Positions 17,299 through 27,245 of a stretch of DNA of 64,000 nucleotides are shown one piece after another. Under the pieces are notes generated by a model. It searched no databases, had not been told where the DNA came from, and was given only the letters and a program-made list of their open reading frames with translations. Numbering within the stretch: position 1 is the stretch's first letter; every line of letters starts with the position of its first letter. This stretch comes from Opitutia bacterium UBA4506 (GTDB lineage Bacteria; Verrucomicrobiota; Verrucomicrobiia; Opitutales; Puniceicoccaceae): positions 108,461 to 172,460 of the forward strand of contig DGMY01000042.1 in assembly GCA_002388665.1 (NCBI GenBank). The letters run 5' to 3'. The translations under genes and the position numbers were made by a program.

Positions 17299-18708
17299 AT
17301 GCAAACGCTTTCTATCAGAACCCTAATTCGAACCGGATTGATTCTCGTCCTCGCCACAACTTTGCGAGCAGAGGAGGACCCACAAGCCATTTTCATGGAA
17401 CAACTGCAGGACAACCCTCAGGAGTTCGAAGAGATCCAACTCAGCCCGAACGGAACTCCAACCGACTTTGCGGTCCAGCTCGGGGAGTCCGTATTAACCC
17501 TGAGAGATGGGAGCACTATCGACGGATTTCGCTTCACCGCTCCCGAAAACGCGGACTCCATGGAATTCGTGTGGTATTTCAACGCACCCAACAGTTGGGC
17601 GAACTGGTACCTCTGCCCAGCGAAAGGAGAATTCAAACCGAGTTTCAGGTCCTGGCTACCCGCCGATAAACTCTATGAGAAATTTGATGAGTCCTACGGC
17701 GATGATCGGTTCCGGACACTCCAAACTCTCGAATCTGGATACTTCGTCCCCGGTGAGGAATACATCCTCTGGTTTCGGCAAATGGAGAAAGACAACGGTA
17801 CGGTCTCCGGGCGCATACTGCTCACCGAATCCGAGGAAGAATGGGACTACGCTACAATCGAAGAGATCCTAGAACTACATCCACTACCGGTCGAAGCGCA
17901 AGCCGAGGTCCTCGGCGGCAAGGGGGCAGAGATTCTCCTCAACCCCGAATGGTTTACTCGCGCCTACGCCGAAAACCGAATCAACGACTCCTTCGAAAAC
18001 ATCCGATCCACACAAAGGTTCAGGGACGGATTCTTCATTACAATGGAGACGGCGATCCCGCCCTGCAAAACGACTCCATCATTTACCGCCATTCGGGAGA
18101 CCTACGGGACACCGGACTTCATTCAAAGCAGTGAGGAACGAAAACTCCTCTTCGGTGACAGCGAAAGCGACGAGGAGCCCAATGTCATCACGTACATCTA
18201 CGATTATTTCGGATTTGAGGTAGACCCGGAAGACCCCGAAGCGAAAGTTCTGCGAGTCGTCACCTACGGGTACGACCTGTCCGTCCTCAATCCAGAGAGT
18301 GATGAACCCACATTCCGCAGACTCTCCATCAAGAACCTAACCGTATTTTACAATGAGGGCCAAGAGGTCGGCCGTTTGTACTTTTTCCTCGAGGGGCAAA
18401 AAGATCCCATAGTGATTCAAGAACCCCCTGTCGGCCGATACGAGCGAGGGGATCAAGTACTGGAATTTCTCGGTGAAGGAAAATGGACTGAGACTACGTA
18501 TTTCGAGGATGGATCCGTCGCTAAAGAAGCTCTGCTGGAAGCCAATCAATTAAACGGAGAAACCACGGTGTACTACCCCGACGGAACTCCTCGCTTCGTC
18601 ATAGACTATAAGGACGGTGCCATTGACGGAAAGGTGGTTGAATACTCGTGGTCCGGCAAAAAGATCAAAGAATCGGTTTACAAAAACAATAAACGCGTAG
18701 CCGAGTAA
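17299..18708 (+). CDS. Exported protein with YwqK/MORN-like C-terminal repeats
   Basis: A 469-residue protein with a signal peptide (MQTLSIRTLIRTGLILVLATTLRA). The middle is acidic and unassigned. The C-terminus contains short repeats of the pattern GxxxVxYYPDGTPRFVIDYKDGAIDGKVVEY, resembling the MORN-variant repeats of YwqK-type proteins, with three or four units between about 415 and 465. Such repeats form extended beta sheets, and their function here is unknown. The frame opens at 17224, but the ATG at 17299 places the signal peptide at the N-terminus. A strong terminator follows at 18785. Confidence 0.65.
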   Translation: MQTLSIRTLIRTGLILVLATTLRAEEDPQAIFMEQLQDNPQEFEEIQLSPNGTPTDFAVQLGESVLTLRDGSTIDGFRFTAPENADSMEFVWYFNAPNSWANWYLCPAKGEFKPSFRSWLPADKLYEKFDESYGDDRFRTLQTLESGYFVPGEEYILWFRQMEKDNGTVSGRILLTESEEEWDYATIEEILELHPLPVEAQAEVLGGKGAEILLNPEWFTRAYAENRINDSFENIRSTQRFRDGFFITMETAIPPCKTTPSFTAIRETYGTPDFIQSSEERKLLFGDSESDEEPNVITYIYDYFGFEVDPEDPEAKVLRVVTYGYDLSVLNPESDEPTFRRLSIKNLTVFYNEGQEVGRLYFFLEGQKDPIVIQEPPVGRYERGDQVLEFLGEGKWTETTYFEDGSVAKEALLEANQLNGETTVYYPDGTPRFVIDYKDGAIDGKVVEYSWSGKKIKESVYKNNKRVAE

Positions 18709-18784
18709 CCTCCGTTCGCCAAGGAGCTCTGTATTGTCCGTATAAATACCTACTCGGCGGAGATTTCTCGAACAACCGTCCAAG

Positions 18785-18817
18785 AAAAAGGGGAGACCCA
18801 TCCGGCCTCCCCTTTTT
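18785..18817. terminator. Bidirectional intrinsic terminator
   Basis: An 11-bp perfect stem (AAAAAGGGGAG with CTCCCCTTTTT) around an 11-base loop. Runs of A on one side and T on the other let it work in both directions. It sits between the convergent YwqK-like gene and leuB and can terminate both. Confidence 0.85.
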
Positions 18818-18842
18818 CGTAAAAGTGATCGGTTACACTGAC

Positions 18843-19946
18843 TCAACCGATCTGCTCGAGAATGGCTTCGACCATTCGCTCGGTTCCAACGGAATCCGCA
18901 CCGAAGGCGATATCACCGGTTCGGATGCCCGACTTCACTACGTGGCTCACCGCAGCTTCAATCCGGTCAGCCGCAGAAGTTTCGCCGAAACTGTATCGCA
19001 ACATCATCGCTGCGCTCAAAATCTGCGCGCACGGATTGGCCTTGTCCTGACCGACAATATCGGGGGCACTTCCACCTGCTGGCTCATAGAGTCCAAAGGG
19101 GAGGCCGTGAGCATTCTGTCCCTTACCAAGACTGGCTGAGGCCAACATTCCGATGGAACCACAAACCACTGCCAACTCGTCAGAGAGGATGTCGCCAAAC
19201 ATGTTTTCCGTGAACAACACATCGAATTGGTTCGGATTCGAAACCAACTGCATCGCGGCGTTGTCGACGTAGAGGTGGCTCAGCTCAAGTTCTGGATATT
19301 CTTTTTCAAAGAACTCGGTCACGGTCTTGCGCCATAGGACCGAGGTCTCCAGCACGTTGGCCTTGTCTACCGAACAAACTCGCCCGCCTCGCTCTTTTGC
19401 GGCAACTGCGGCAACCTCAGCAATCCGGCGAATCTCCGAAGCTCGGTAGACCATCGTGTCAATGGCCTCCACATCTCCATCTTCGAGGACCGTTGTGCTC
19501 TTGGGCTGACCGAAGTAGATCCCGCCGGTAAGCTCGCGAATGCAGACAATATCAATCCCTTGAGGGATGCGATCTTCACGCAACGGAGACGCTTCCAAAA
19601 GTTCAGGATAGAGCAACCCTGGACGCACGTTGGCGAAGAGAGAAAATTCTTTGCGAAGAGGCAGCAGCGCAGCCCGTTCCGGCTGCTCCTTGGGAGGTAG
19701 ACTCTCCCACTTTGGGCCGCCCACGGAGCCAAACAAAATAGCCTCCGCACCGCGGCAACCCTCTTTTGTGGCTTCGGGAAGCGCTTCCCCGTGCTTATCG
19801 ATGGCGGCACCGCCAACATCCCAAGTGGAGCAATCCAGGCCAAAACCTTCCTGCTCTGCGACTCGATTCAAGACAGCAAGAGCCCCCTTCATCACCTCAG
19901 GGCCGATTCCATCACCAGGAAGAACTGCGATTTTCAATGTCTTCAT
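18843..19946 (-). CDS. leuB: 3-isopropylmalate dehydrogenase
   Basis: A 367-residue LeuB that oxidises and decarboxylates 3-isopropylmalate with NAD in leucine synthesis. Visible features are KIAVLPGDGIGPEVMKGAL at the N-terminus, VRPGLLYPELLEASPL with the substrate arginines, IVCIRELTGGIYFGQPK, the VDKANVLETS helix, LYVDNAAMQLVSNPNQFDV, and the NAD-binding LYEPAGGSAPDIVGQDKANP. The length is typical. The ATG at 19946 is chosen over the open frame to 20027. No leuA, leuC or leuD is in the window. Its 3' end abuts the strong bidirectional terminator. Confidence 0.95.
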   Translation of the reverse strand: MKTLKIAVLPGDGIGPEVMKGALAVLNRVAEQEGFGLDCSTWDVGGAAIDKHGEALPEATKEGCRGAEAILFGSVGGPKWESLPPKEQPERAALLPLRKEFSLFANVRPGLLYPELLEASPLREDRIPQGIDIVCIRELTGGIYFGQPKSTTVLEDGDVEAIDTMVYRASEIRRIAEVAAVAAKERGGRVCSVDKANVLETSVLWRKTVTEFFEKEYPELELSHLYVDNAAMQLVSNPNQFDVLFTENMFGDILSDELAVVCGSIGMLASASLGKGQNAHGLPFGLYEPAGGSAPDIVGQDKANPCAQILSAAMMLRYSFGETSAADRIEAAVSHVVKSGIRTGDIAFGADSVGTERMVEAILEQIG

Positions 19947-20143
19947 ATTCCGGTTGTAGGGAGCAAATTTTCCGAGGGCGAGGGGTTTTTCTAAAATTTC
20001 GGACGGCGACCCCTGCCCGGCCTCCACTCACGGTTGCCAATCCCAACGGCGAAGTGCTCCAGCCCTCTTCTTCAGGTTGACTCCCTTCAACCGCGCTTCC
20101 CGATCTCAGAGCGGGTCGACTCCAAAGACCCTAATTCGCTCCT

Positions 20144-20185
20144 CTCGCGGCATCCGAGACCGCGAGAAAGGTTCGAGACCGCGAG
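20144..20185. repeat. Hairpin and direct repeat downstream of recN
   Basis: CTCGCGG (20144-20150) pairs with CCGCGAG (20160-20166). The 12-mer CGAGACCGCGAG occurs twice (20155-20166 and 20174-20185). It starts right after the recN stop codon, so it may serve as a 3' end structure, but no T run follows on the recN strand. Confidence 0.35.
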
Positions 20186-21856
20186 CTACTGGTTCCCCGA
20201 AAGAAGTTCCTCGGCGTGAGAACGGGCAGTCTTCGATCTTCGATCCCCTAGCATCCGAGCGATCTCATCCACCCTCTCGCCCCGGTCGGCATCAAGTCCG
20301 CGCAGGGTGACAGAGGCCTGGTCCTCAGTCTGGTCCTTCGTGACCACGAAATGGCTACTCGCCATGGCGGCCACCTGTGGCAAGTGGGTGATCGTGAAAA
20401 CCTGATTGTCTTCAGCGAGCCGCGACAACTCTCTGCCGATCTCGCGTCCAACCTCACCGCCAACATTGGCGTCAATCTCGTCAAAGACCAGAACCGCCGT
20501 GTGATCCACCGCGGCCAACACGGTTTTCAGAGCCAAGGTCACCCGGGCAATCTCCCCACTGGAGGCTACCTTGCCCAGGGGCATTGGCGCCTGACCGGCC
20601 GTTCCTGAGAATAAATATTCGCACATCGACGTGCCTCGCTCGCTCCACTCGGTCGAGTCCTCAACCTCGATTCGGAAGACAGGTTTCTTAAACCCGAGAC
20701 GCGTCAACAACTCCTGGACCTTACTTCCCAAAGGACCGGCCACCGCTGCACGTTTCCGGGTCAACGCATCTCCCACTGCCTCCAATTTCTTCCGGAGAGC
20801 AGACTCTTCCTTCGCAAGTTTGGCCAAGGTCTCCTCAATGTTTCCGTGGGATTCCAATCGCTCCTCCATCGCTTCGCATTTCTCGAGAACGGCTTGAACG
20901 GATCCCCCGTGCCGACGACGGATCGCCATCCACAGCTTCATATTGCTCTCCACCTCCTCGATCTCGTAGGCATCTACCTCGAGGATGGAGCGCATGCTTT
21001 CCAATTCGCCGAAAAGGTCGTTCAACTCCACCATGAGTGCATCGAGTCGATCCATCTGCGAACCGATCTCCTCGGGCACCAACTCCCGCAGTTTATTACC
21101 GTAGCGATAGACATCCGACAGCCGGGCCGGGGCTCCCTTCGGACCGGACAGAGAATCTTCCAGCCCGCTCAAACGCTGATCGATCTCCCGTGCGTTGCTC
21201 ACCCGGCGAAAATCGCCCTCCAACTTTTCGAGCCACTCTGGCGATATGTTGAGCATGCGAATTTCATCGATCTGTGACTTCAGGTAGACTTGCTCGTCCT
21301 CCGACAAACTTCCCTCGCCCTCGATTCGTTCGATCTTGTCCGTCAACTCGGACCACTGCCGGTACAACCCCGCAAAATCTTCGCGGAGGTCTTCATTCCC
21401 CGCAAATGCGTCCAGCAGATCCACCTGCGCCGATCGGTGGAAGAGTGCCAATGGTGCTTCGGGTCCGTGAAGCTCCAGCCAAATATCTCCCAATGCGGCC
21501 AATTGCCCGAGGGTGGCGATCTGCCCGTTGACCAAAATACGCTGGCCGCCGGCCGCCTGAATTTTCCGGGTAAGAACCAACTCCCCATCCTGCAATGGAC
21601 GAAGCCCGGCCTCCTCCATCGCTTCTATCATGCGCGAGGGGTTCTGAAGGAACAGGCTGGCCTGCACCTCACAGGAATCGGCCCCGGAGCGGATCATGGA
21701 TCGATCTGCTCGACGCCCCGACAACAAGGAGAGAGCCCCCATGATCACACTCTTTCCGGCGCCTGTCTCACCGGTCACCGCGGTAAAGCCCGGCTGACAT
21801 TCCATCTCGACTGATTCAATCAGTGCGAGGTTTTCCACTTTCAGGTATTGGAGCAT
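20186..21856 (-). CDS. recN: DNA repair protein RecN
   Basis: A 556-residue SMC-like ATPase that helps recombinational repair of double-strand breaks. The N-terminal head begins MLQYLKVENLALIESVEMECQ and carries the Walker A GETGAGKS (about 31-38). A central coiled coil spans about 160-365. The C-terminal head has the signature-like SSGEIARVTLALK, Walker B VLVFDEIDANVGGEVG and ITHLPQVAAMASSHF. Order and length match RecN. It is followed by leuB on the same strand after about 240 bases, so co-transcription is doubtful. No LexA site was recognised upstream. Confidence 0.95.
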   Translation of the reverse strand: MLQYLKVENLALIESVEMECQPGFTAVTGETGAGKSVIMGALSLLSGRRADRSMIRSGADSCEVQASLFLQNPSRMIEAMEEAGLRPLQDGELVLTRKIQAAGGQRILVNGQIATLGQLAALGDIWLELHGPEAPLALFHRSAQVDLLDAFAGNEDLREDFAGLYRQWSELTDKIERIEGEGSLSEDEQVYLKSQIDEIRMLNISPEWLEKLEGDFRRVSNAREIDQRLSGLEDSLSGPKGAPARLSDVYRYGNKLRELVPEEIGSQMDRLDALMVELNDLFGELESMRSILEVDAYEIEEVESNMKLWMAIRRRHGGSVQAVLEKCEAMEERLESHGNIEETLAKLAKEESALRKKLEAVGDALTRKRAAVAGPLGSKVQELLTRLGFKKPVFRIEVEDSTEWSERGTSMCEYLFSGTAGQAPMPLGKVASSGEIARVTLALKTVLAAVDHTAVLVFDEIDANVGGEVGREIGRELSRLAEDNQVFTITHLPQVAAMASSHFVVTKDQTEDQASVTLRGLDADRGERVDEIARMLGDRRSKTARSHAEELLSGNQ

Positions 21857-21931
21857 GCTTCTCTTCCGTAGTTTCCCTTCGAACGTTTCGCAAATCTCAA
21901 TATCAAAGATCTACAGAATCCGCTGACAGCC

Positions 21932-22675
21932 TCACGAGAAATTTTGGGCAATCCAGCTAGCCACGGAAGACGCCGTTTTTGCGCGCAAGGTCGGATCACT
22001 CATCATGTGATCTCCCCCCTCAATCGAGACCAAGGTTACGTCGCCACCCCGCAACGACTGGATCTGCTCGGAATCCTCCGGCAAGACCACGTCGTCCTCG
22101 GTGCCATGAACGAGGAGCCAGGGGACCCGAACCTCTGAGGCTGCCGGCGCGACCGAAACCACCTTCTCGCAGAGGTCTTCCACAAAGGCCGAAGATAGCG
22201 GGCAATCTTCGTCCTCCCACATGAATCCCTCATCGGGAATCACGTCCCCGAACTCAGTCTCCGCAAACTTTCGGGTGCTGACCATTCCCGCCAGCGAGAC
22301 CAACCCCACAATCCGTGCGTCACTTGCCGCACGGAGGACTCCTACAGCACCCCCCATACTATGACCGACATAGATAATGGATCTTCCGGCAGCGACCTGA
22401 TTCAAAACAGCCCCCAAATCTTCGACCTCTTTCGAAATTGTCGCATCGCGAAACTCACCTTCCGAATCACCATTTCCCGCAAACGAGAAGCGCAGCGTGT
22501 CGAAGCCCGCTTCATTGATGGCCTTCGCGGTGTCCACGAGAATGGGGCGATCTTTGTTCGCCGTCACCCCATGGCCCATGACCACCAGATAGCCATTCTT
22601 GCGGTGCCCCGGTTTCGCCTGCTCAAAGACCGCGTCCAGGACTTCCCCTTTGGAATTTTCAATCGGCCCGGTCAT
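21932..22675 (-). CDS. Alpha/beta hydrolase
   Basis: A 247-residue cytoplasmic alpha/beta hydrolase. The oxyanion region is VVMGHGVTANKDRP, the nucleophile elbow is VGHSMGGAVG (serine about 106), the acid lies in the LLVHGTEDDVV loop, and the histidine is in EGGDHMM near the C-terminus, completing a Ser-Asp-His triad. It resembles the serine aminopeptidase S33/esterase group, and the substrate is unknown. The ATG overlaps the stop of the upstream dehydrogenase gene (ATGA), so the two proteins are translationally coupled and may act in one catabolic step. Confidence 0.82.
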   Translation of the reverse strand: MTGPIENSKGEVLDAVFEQAKPGHRKNGYLVVMGHGVTANKDRPILVDTAKAINEAGFDTLRFSFAGNGDSEGEFRDATISKEVEDLGAVLNQVAAGRSIIYVGHSMGGAVGVLRAASDARIVGLVSLAGMVSTRKFAETEFGDVIPDEGFMWEDEDCPLSSAFVEDLCEKVVSVAPAASEVRVPWLLVHGTEDDVVLPEDSEQIQSLRGGDVTLVSIEGGDHMMSDPTLRAKTASSVASWIAQNFS

Positions 22676-23565
22676 CGGTCGGTCATTCGGGATTTAAAGG
22701 TCAGTTCGGCCACGGCGGACTTATCGAGATCACCCTTCCCCTGCGCTTTCAGCTTCTCATACTGGGCAAAAGTCGCGGCGGCGAGAGGCATCGGAATGCC
22801 TTGGGATTCCGCCAGCTGCAGCGCAATCCCACTGTCCTTTGCCGCGTGTGAGGCCGAGAAGTAGCAATCGTGATCACGCTCAATCATATCTTGAGCATCG
22901 GTTTCGAGGACTCGGGAATTTGCGCCAGTCTGGCTGAAAACGTCGCAGACCATTTTGAGGTCCAACCCCAGAGCATCGGCTAGCCCCAGTCCTTCCGCCA
23001 GGGCTGCGGTATTAATATTCATGACCATATTGACCAGTGCCTTCACCTGCGCGCCGCGACCCGTCTCCCCGACAAAATGGAGCGACTTACTCAAATCCTC
23101 GAGAACCGGTTGGTTACTATCGAAGACCTCACGATTTCCCGCCACGATCAGAAACAACTCTCCGTTGCGCGCCTGTGGGATACTCGAGGCCATACACGCC
23201 TCCAAAGTATTCGCGCCCACCTTGGCAGCCTCCCGCTCGACTCGCTCATGAGCTTCCGGGCTCAGAGTGGCACAATTGATAAAGGTCTTCCCGTCGGCCT
23301 CGGTCAGCAGATTGTTCTCGCCAAAGAAAATCGAATCCATCGCCGCATCATCGGTCACCACGGTAAAGATGACATCCGCCCGCGCCGTCACTTCGGCGAG
23401 AGTTTTCGCGGCATGCGCTCCCAATTCACCCGCGAGTTCCGCAGTCACCTCACCGCGAACATCGTACACTGCCGAGATCGAATAACCCTTGTCGTTCAGG
23501 CAACGAGCCATGTTGCTGCCCATGCGCCCCAAACCGACAAACCCAAATTTTTGCGTAGTACTCAT
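22672..23565 (-). CDS. NAD(P)-dependent beta-hydroxyacid dehydrogenase family protein
   Basis: A 297-residue member of the 3-hydroxyisobutyrate dehydrogenase/GLYR family. The Rossmann motif is FGFVGLGRMGSNMARCL at the N-terminus. The substrate-binding stretch is FINCATLSPEAHERV, an AxMASSIPQARNGELFLIVAG segment follows, and the catalytic lysine region is GRGAQVKALVNMVMN. The substrate could be 3-hydroxyisobutyrate, tartronate semialdehyde or a short-chain aldehyde and cannot be decided from sequence. The open frame runs to 24015, but the ATG at 23565 (MSTTQKFGF) gives the standard N-terminus. It is divergent from the NAGGN genes. Confidence 0.87.
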   Translation of the reverse strand: MSTTQKFGFVGLGRMGSNMARCLNDKGYSISAVYDVRGEVTAELAGELGAHAAKTLAEVTARADVIFTVVTDDAAMDSIFFGENNLLTEADGKTFINCATLSPEAHERVEREAAKVGANTLEACMASSIPQARNGELFLIVAGNREVFDSNQPVLEDLSKSLHFVGETGRGAQVKALVNMVMNINTAALAEGLGLADALGLDLKMVCDVFSQTGANSRVLETDAQDMIERDHDCYFSASHAAKDSGIALQLAESQGIPMPLAAATFAQYEKLKAQGKGDLDKSAVAELTFKSRMTDR

Positions 23566-23782
23566 TGATGAGGCGAACGGTATGGCGGAAGGATTGATGA
23601 CGCAAGAAATCCCCCGTTTTCTCCCGACCGACCCACCCCGACCGCGTTCTTCCGAATGAGTTGCCCGGCGCTCACGGCCCCGACCTTTTACGGTCTTTCC
23701 TTTGACACCCCGACGGAACCCCTCAAAGCTTCCCAACGAACACTTGGGCACCAGAATCCGAACGAAATAGACGAAGTTAGTT

Positions 23783-25561
23783 ATGTGTGGAATATGTGGA
23801 GAAATGGCATTCGGGGACCGTACGGTCGAAACGGCGGTACTTGATCGCATGTGCGTGGAGATGCAGCGGCGGGGGCCGGACGGAAGCGGCACCTGGTCTG
23901 CCAATCGGATTGCACTCGGACACCGGCGGTTAAAGATTATCGATCTCTCGGAAGCATCCCGCCAACCCATGGTCGATTCGGACCTCGGCCTCTCCATCGT
24001 TTTCAACGGGGCCATTTATAACTACAAAGAGCTTCGTGCAGAGCTCGAAGGCCTCGGCTACCGTTTCTTCAGCCACGGGGACACCGAGGTCATCCTCAAG
24101 TCCTATCATGCCTTTGGTGAAAATTTCGTCGAAAAGCTGAACGGGATGTTCGCCTTCGCGATCACCGAGCGCGAGACCGGCCGCTTGATCCTTGGCCGCG
24201 ACCGACTCGGGATCAAACCGTTCTACTATTCTCTCACGGGCGATCGGCTCCGATTCTCCTCAAGCCTTCCCGCGATTGTCGCAGCTGGCGGAGTCGACAC
24301 ATCGATCAATCCAGTCGCCCTGCAATACTACCTCACCTTTCACTCGGTCGTCCCCGCACCACATACGATGCTCAACGGGGTCCGGAAGCTCCCTCCCGCA
24401 ACCATCGCGATTGTCGAACCCGACGGGAAGATGAAGCGCCGGACGTACTGGTCAGTTCAATACGGTACCGACGACAGCCGCAAAGACTATTCCAAGGAAG
24501 ATTGGATCGACGAAACTCTCGAGGTCATGCGGACCGCCGTCAAACGGCGTCTTGTGGCCGACGTTCCAGTCGGGGTTTTGCTCTCCGGGGGGCTCGACAG
24601 CAGCCTGATTGTCGGACTTCTCTGCGAGCACGACTCTTCGGCGGTGGAAACCTTTTCCATCGGTTTTGAATCGGTAAACAACGAGCAAGGGGACGAGTTC
24701 AAGTACTCCGACATCATCGTCGACCGTTTCCAAACGAGCCACCACAAGCTATTCATCGATTCGGCCCGCACCATCCCCGCACTCCGCGACTGCATTCGCC
24801 AAATGAGCGAACCGATGGTGAGCCACGACAATGTCGGGTTCTACCTTCTGTCGCAGGAGGTCAGCAAATTCGTCAAGGTGGTCCAAAGTGGACAGGGTGC
24901 CGACGAGGTCTTTGCCGGATATTTCTGGTACAAGAAAATGATGGAAAGTAGCAACGGTGTCGCCGACTACGCTTCCGTCTTCTTCGATCGCGAATACGCT
25001 GAGTACAGTCAGGTGGTAGCCGACCGCTACCGATGCGCGGACGACAATCCGCTCCAGTTTGTTCAGAACCATTTTGCTTCTCCGGGTGCCAGCCGTCCGG
25101 TCGATCAGGCACTTCGCCTCGACTCCAACATCATGCTGGTCGACGATCCGGTGAAGCGGGTCGACAACAACACCATGGCCGCAAGCCTGGAGGCACGGGT
25201 ACCGTTCCTCGATCATGAGGTCGTCGAGTTTGCTGCAAAAATGCCGGCCGAGATGAAGGTGCCCGGCGACGGCAAATTTGCTCTCAAAGAAGCGGCTCGC
25301 AAGGTGATCCCGGCCGGGGTGATCGATCGCCCCAAGGGCTATTTCCCCGTTCCCGCCCTGAAATATCTCAAGGGCGATTTCCTCGAGATGACTCGCGAGG
25401 CCCTGATCAACGACACTGCCCGGCAGCGCGGCCTGTTCAATTCGGCCTACGTCGAGAAACTGCTGCAGGCCCCCGAAGATCACATCACCTCACTCGGAGG
25501 ATCCAAACTCTACCAACTGGCGCTCTTGGAAATGTGGCTCCAGACTCATGACATCCATTAA
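23783..25561 (+). CDS. asnO: N-acetylglutaminylglutamine amidotransferase (AsnO-like)
   Basis: A 592-residue glutamine-hydrolysing amidotransferase of the asparagine synthase family. MCGICGEMAF supplies the Cys2 nucleophile of the class II glutaminase domain. RRGPDGSG, FNGAIYNYKEL and the C-terminal synthetase P-loop VLLSGGLDSSLIVGLL are intact. Together with the next two genes it matches the trio (amidotransferase, GNAT/ATP-grasp synthetase, M42 peptidase) that makes the osmoprotectant N-acetylglutaminylglutamine amide. In that pathway this enzyme amidates the terminal carboxylate. The next gene starts 14 bases inside its 3' end. The trio context makes this more specific than plain AsnB. Confidence 0.9.
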   Translation: MCGICGEMAFGDRTVETAVLDRMCVEMQRRGPDGSGTWSANRIALGHRRLKIIDLSEASRQPMVDSDLGLSIVFNGAIYNYKELRAELEGLGYRFFSHGDTEVILKSYHAFGENFVEKLNGMFAFAITERETGRLILGRDRLGIKPFYYSLTGDRLRFSSSLPAIVAAGGVDTSINPVALQYYLTFHSVVPAPHTMLNGVRKLPPATIAIVEPDGKMKRRTYWSVQYGTDDSRKDYSKEDWIDETLEVMRTAVKRRLVADVPVGVLLSGGLDSSLIVGLLCEHDSSAVETFSIGFESVNNEQGDEFKYSDIIVDRFQTSHHKLFIDSARTIPALRDCIRQMSEPMVSHDNVGFYLLSQEVSKFVKVVQSGQGADEVFAGYFWYKKMMESSNGVADYASVFFDREYAEYSQVVADRYRCADDNPLQFVQNHFASPGASRPVDQALRLDSNIMLVDDPVKRVDNNTMAASLEARVPFLDHEVVEFAAKMPAEMKVPGDGKFALKEAARKVIPAGVIDRPKGYFPVPALKYLKGDFLEMTREALINDTARQRGLFNSAYVEKLLQAPEDHITSLGGSKLYQLALLEMWLQTHDIH

Positions 25562-27242
25562 ACCCGCTGCCATGTCTGAAGAAATGAACTTCGGAGGAGT
25601 GACCCTCGAATGCGGTTGGGGGCGTCTCATTTTTGCCCACACCATTACTTCCCCGGCCTTGGTTGCACGAAAGGTACTGGAAGAACGGGAGGGCCAACGG
25701 GACATCGCCTTCTACCTGAACGATCCACACCTCGTCCTCAACGAGGCCCCTCAGGAGCTCTTCCTCGATCCTTCGATTACGTTCCGGCTTCAGTTTTCGA
25801 ACTACACCAAGTCGGCCCGCTCATTGATCGGTTTCGAGGTAACCCCCATCCAGTCCAGGAAAGAGATCCGCGAGATGAACCGGATCTACATTTCCCACAA
25901 GATGGTTCCCGTGGATGAAGAACTGGTGTGGAAGGAGCGCAACAGCCCGAAATTCCAATACCTCGTCGCCCGCCGCCTCGAAGACGGCCACATTCTTGGC
26001 GTAGTTCTCGGCGTCGATCATCAGGCAAATTTTGACGATATCCAAAATGGCTCCAGCCTCTGGGCCCTTGCGGTGGACAAGCAGGGAGGTCTACCCGGCG
26101 TCGGAGAAGCTCTTGTACGCGAGACGATCGAAACCATGATCGAGCGCGGTCGCGCTCAACTGGATTTGTCCGTGATGCACGACAACGAGGGCGCCATCCA
26201 GCTCTACAAGAAGCTCGGTTTTGAGAAGGTCGCTGTCTTCGCGGTCAAATGCCGCAACTCCATCAATGAACGCCTATTCATTGGAGAACCTCCCGACCCC
26301 GAATTCAATCCGTACGCGGAGATCATCATCAACGAAGCACTGCGACGGGGTATCCGCGTGAGCAACACGGATCCGGCTCGCGGATTCTTCACCCTCAGCC
26401 TCGGGGGGCGCTCGATTACGTGCCGCGAATCGTTGACCGAGATGACATCTGCCATCGCGGTCATGCGTTGCGATGACAAATCGCTCACGCGGGAACTTCT
26501 GGCGGAAGCCGGACTCAAGGTGCCCGCCCAGCAATCATCGGGCAGTGCTGCACAGAACGAGAAATTCCTCGAGGAGCACAAGCGCATCGTAGTCAAACCC
26601 GCCCGCGGGGAACAGGGCTTCGGCGTTTCGGTCGACATCACTCAGGTGTCGGACATGGAGGACTCCATCTCCGAAGCCCGCGAAATTTGCGAACATGTGA
26701 TCCTCGAATCGTTCGCCAAAGGCCGGGACCTGCGTATCATCGTCATCAATGGCGAGGTGATTGCAGCGGCGATTCGCAAACCCGCCGAGATCATGGGCAC
26801 CGGCAAACATTCAGCCGAAGAGTTGATTGATCGGCTCTCCCGCCGACGGGCCGCCGCGACCGGGGGCGAAAGCAAAATTCCAAAGGACGAAGAAACCGAA
26901 CGCTGCCTGCGGTCTTCCGGTCTCGCCTACGACTCGATTCCCGCAGAGGGCCAATTGGTCGTCGTGCGCAAGGCAGCCAACCTGCACACCGGGGGGACCA
27001 TTCACGATGTCACCGAATCGTTGAACCCCACGCTTCGCGACGCGGCAATCCAAGCCGCCGCGGCCCTGTCGATTCCAGTTGTCGGGCTCGACTTTATCGT
27101 CCCGAGCGAGAATTCTTCAGAATACGTAATTATTGAAGCCAATGAACGGCCCGGGCTCGCCAACCACGAACCGCAACCGACCGCGCAGAAGCTCATCGAT
27201 TTCCTCTTTCCACATTCCATCAAACCCACCGAAAATCGGTAA
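25548..27242 (+). CDS. ngg: N-acetylglutaminylglutamine synthetase (GNAT plus ATP-grasp)
   Basis: A 564-residue two-domain enzyme. The N-terminal half (about 90-235) is a GNAT acetyltransferase: WALAVDKQGGLPGVGEALVRETIE and LSVMHDNEGAIQLYKKLGFEKV. The C-terminal half is an ATP-grasp ligase similar to glutathione or cyanophycin synthetases: RIVVKPARGEQGFGVSV, VILESFAKGRDLRIIVINGEV and VVGLDFIVPSE with EANERPG. This fusion is characteristic of the NAGGN synthetase, which acetylates glutamine and joins a second glutamine. It starts at the ATG at 25548 inside the upstream gene; a second ATG at 25572 is possible. Confidence 0.9.
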   Translation: MTSIKPAAMSEEMNFGGVTLECGWGRLIFAHTITSPALVARKVLEEREGQRDIAFYLNDPHLVLNEAPQELFLDPSITFRLQFSNYTKSARSLIGFEVTPIQSRKEIREMNRIYISHKMVPVDEELVWKERNSPKFQYLVARRLEDGHILGVVLGVDHQANFDDIQNGSSLWALAVDKQGGLPGVGEALVRETIETMIERGRAQLDLSVMHDNEGAIQLYKKLGFEKVAVFAVKCRNSINERLFIGEPPDPEFNPYAEIIINEALRRGIRVSNTDPARGFFTLSLGGRSITCRESLTEMTSAIAVMRCDDKSLTRELLAEAGLKVPAQQSSGSAAQNEKFLEEHKRIVVKPARGEQGFGVSVDITQVSDMEDSISEAREICEHVILESFAKGRDLRIIVINGEVIAAAIRKPAEIMGTGKHSAEELIDRLSRRRAAATGGESKIPKDEETERCLRSSGLAYDSIPAEGQLVVVRKAANLHTGGTIHDVTESLNPTLRDAAIQAAAALSIPVVGLDFIVPSENSSEYVIIEANERPGLANHEPQPTAQKLIDFLFPHSIKPTENR

Positions 27243-27245
27243 TCT

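Noticed and set aside
24749..25483. A 244-codon minus-strand frame across the AsnO-like gene
   Set aside because: The plus-strand protein has full asparagine-synthase motifs. The antisense frame is open because of GC-rich third positions.
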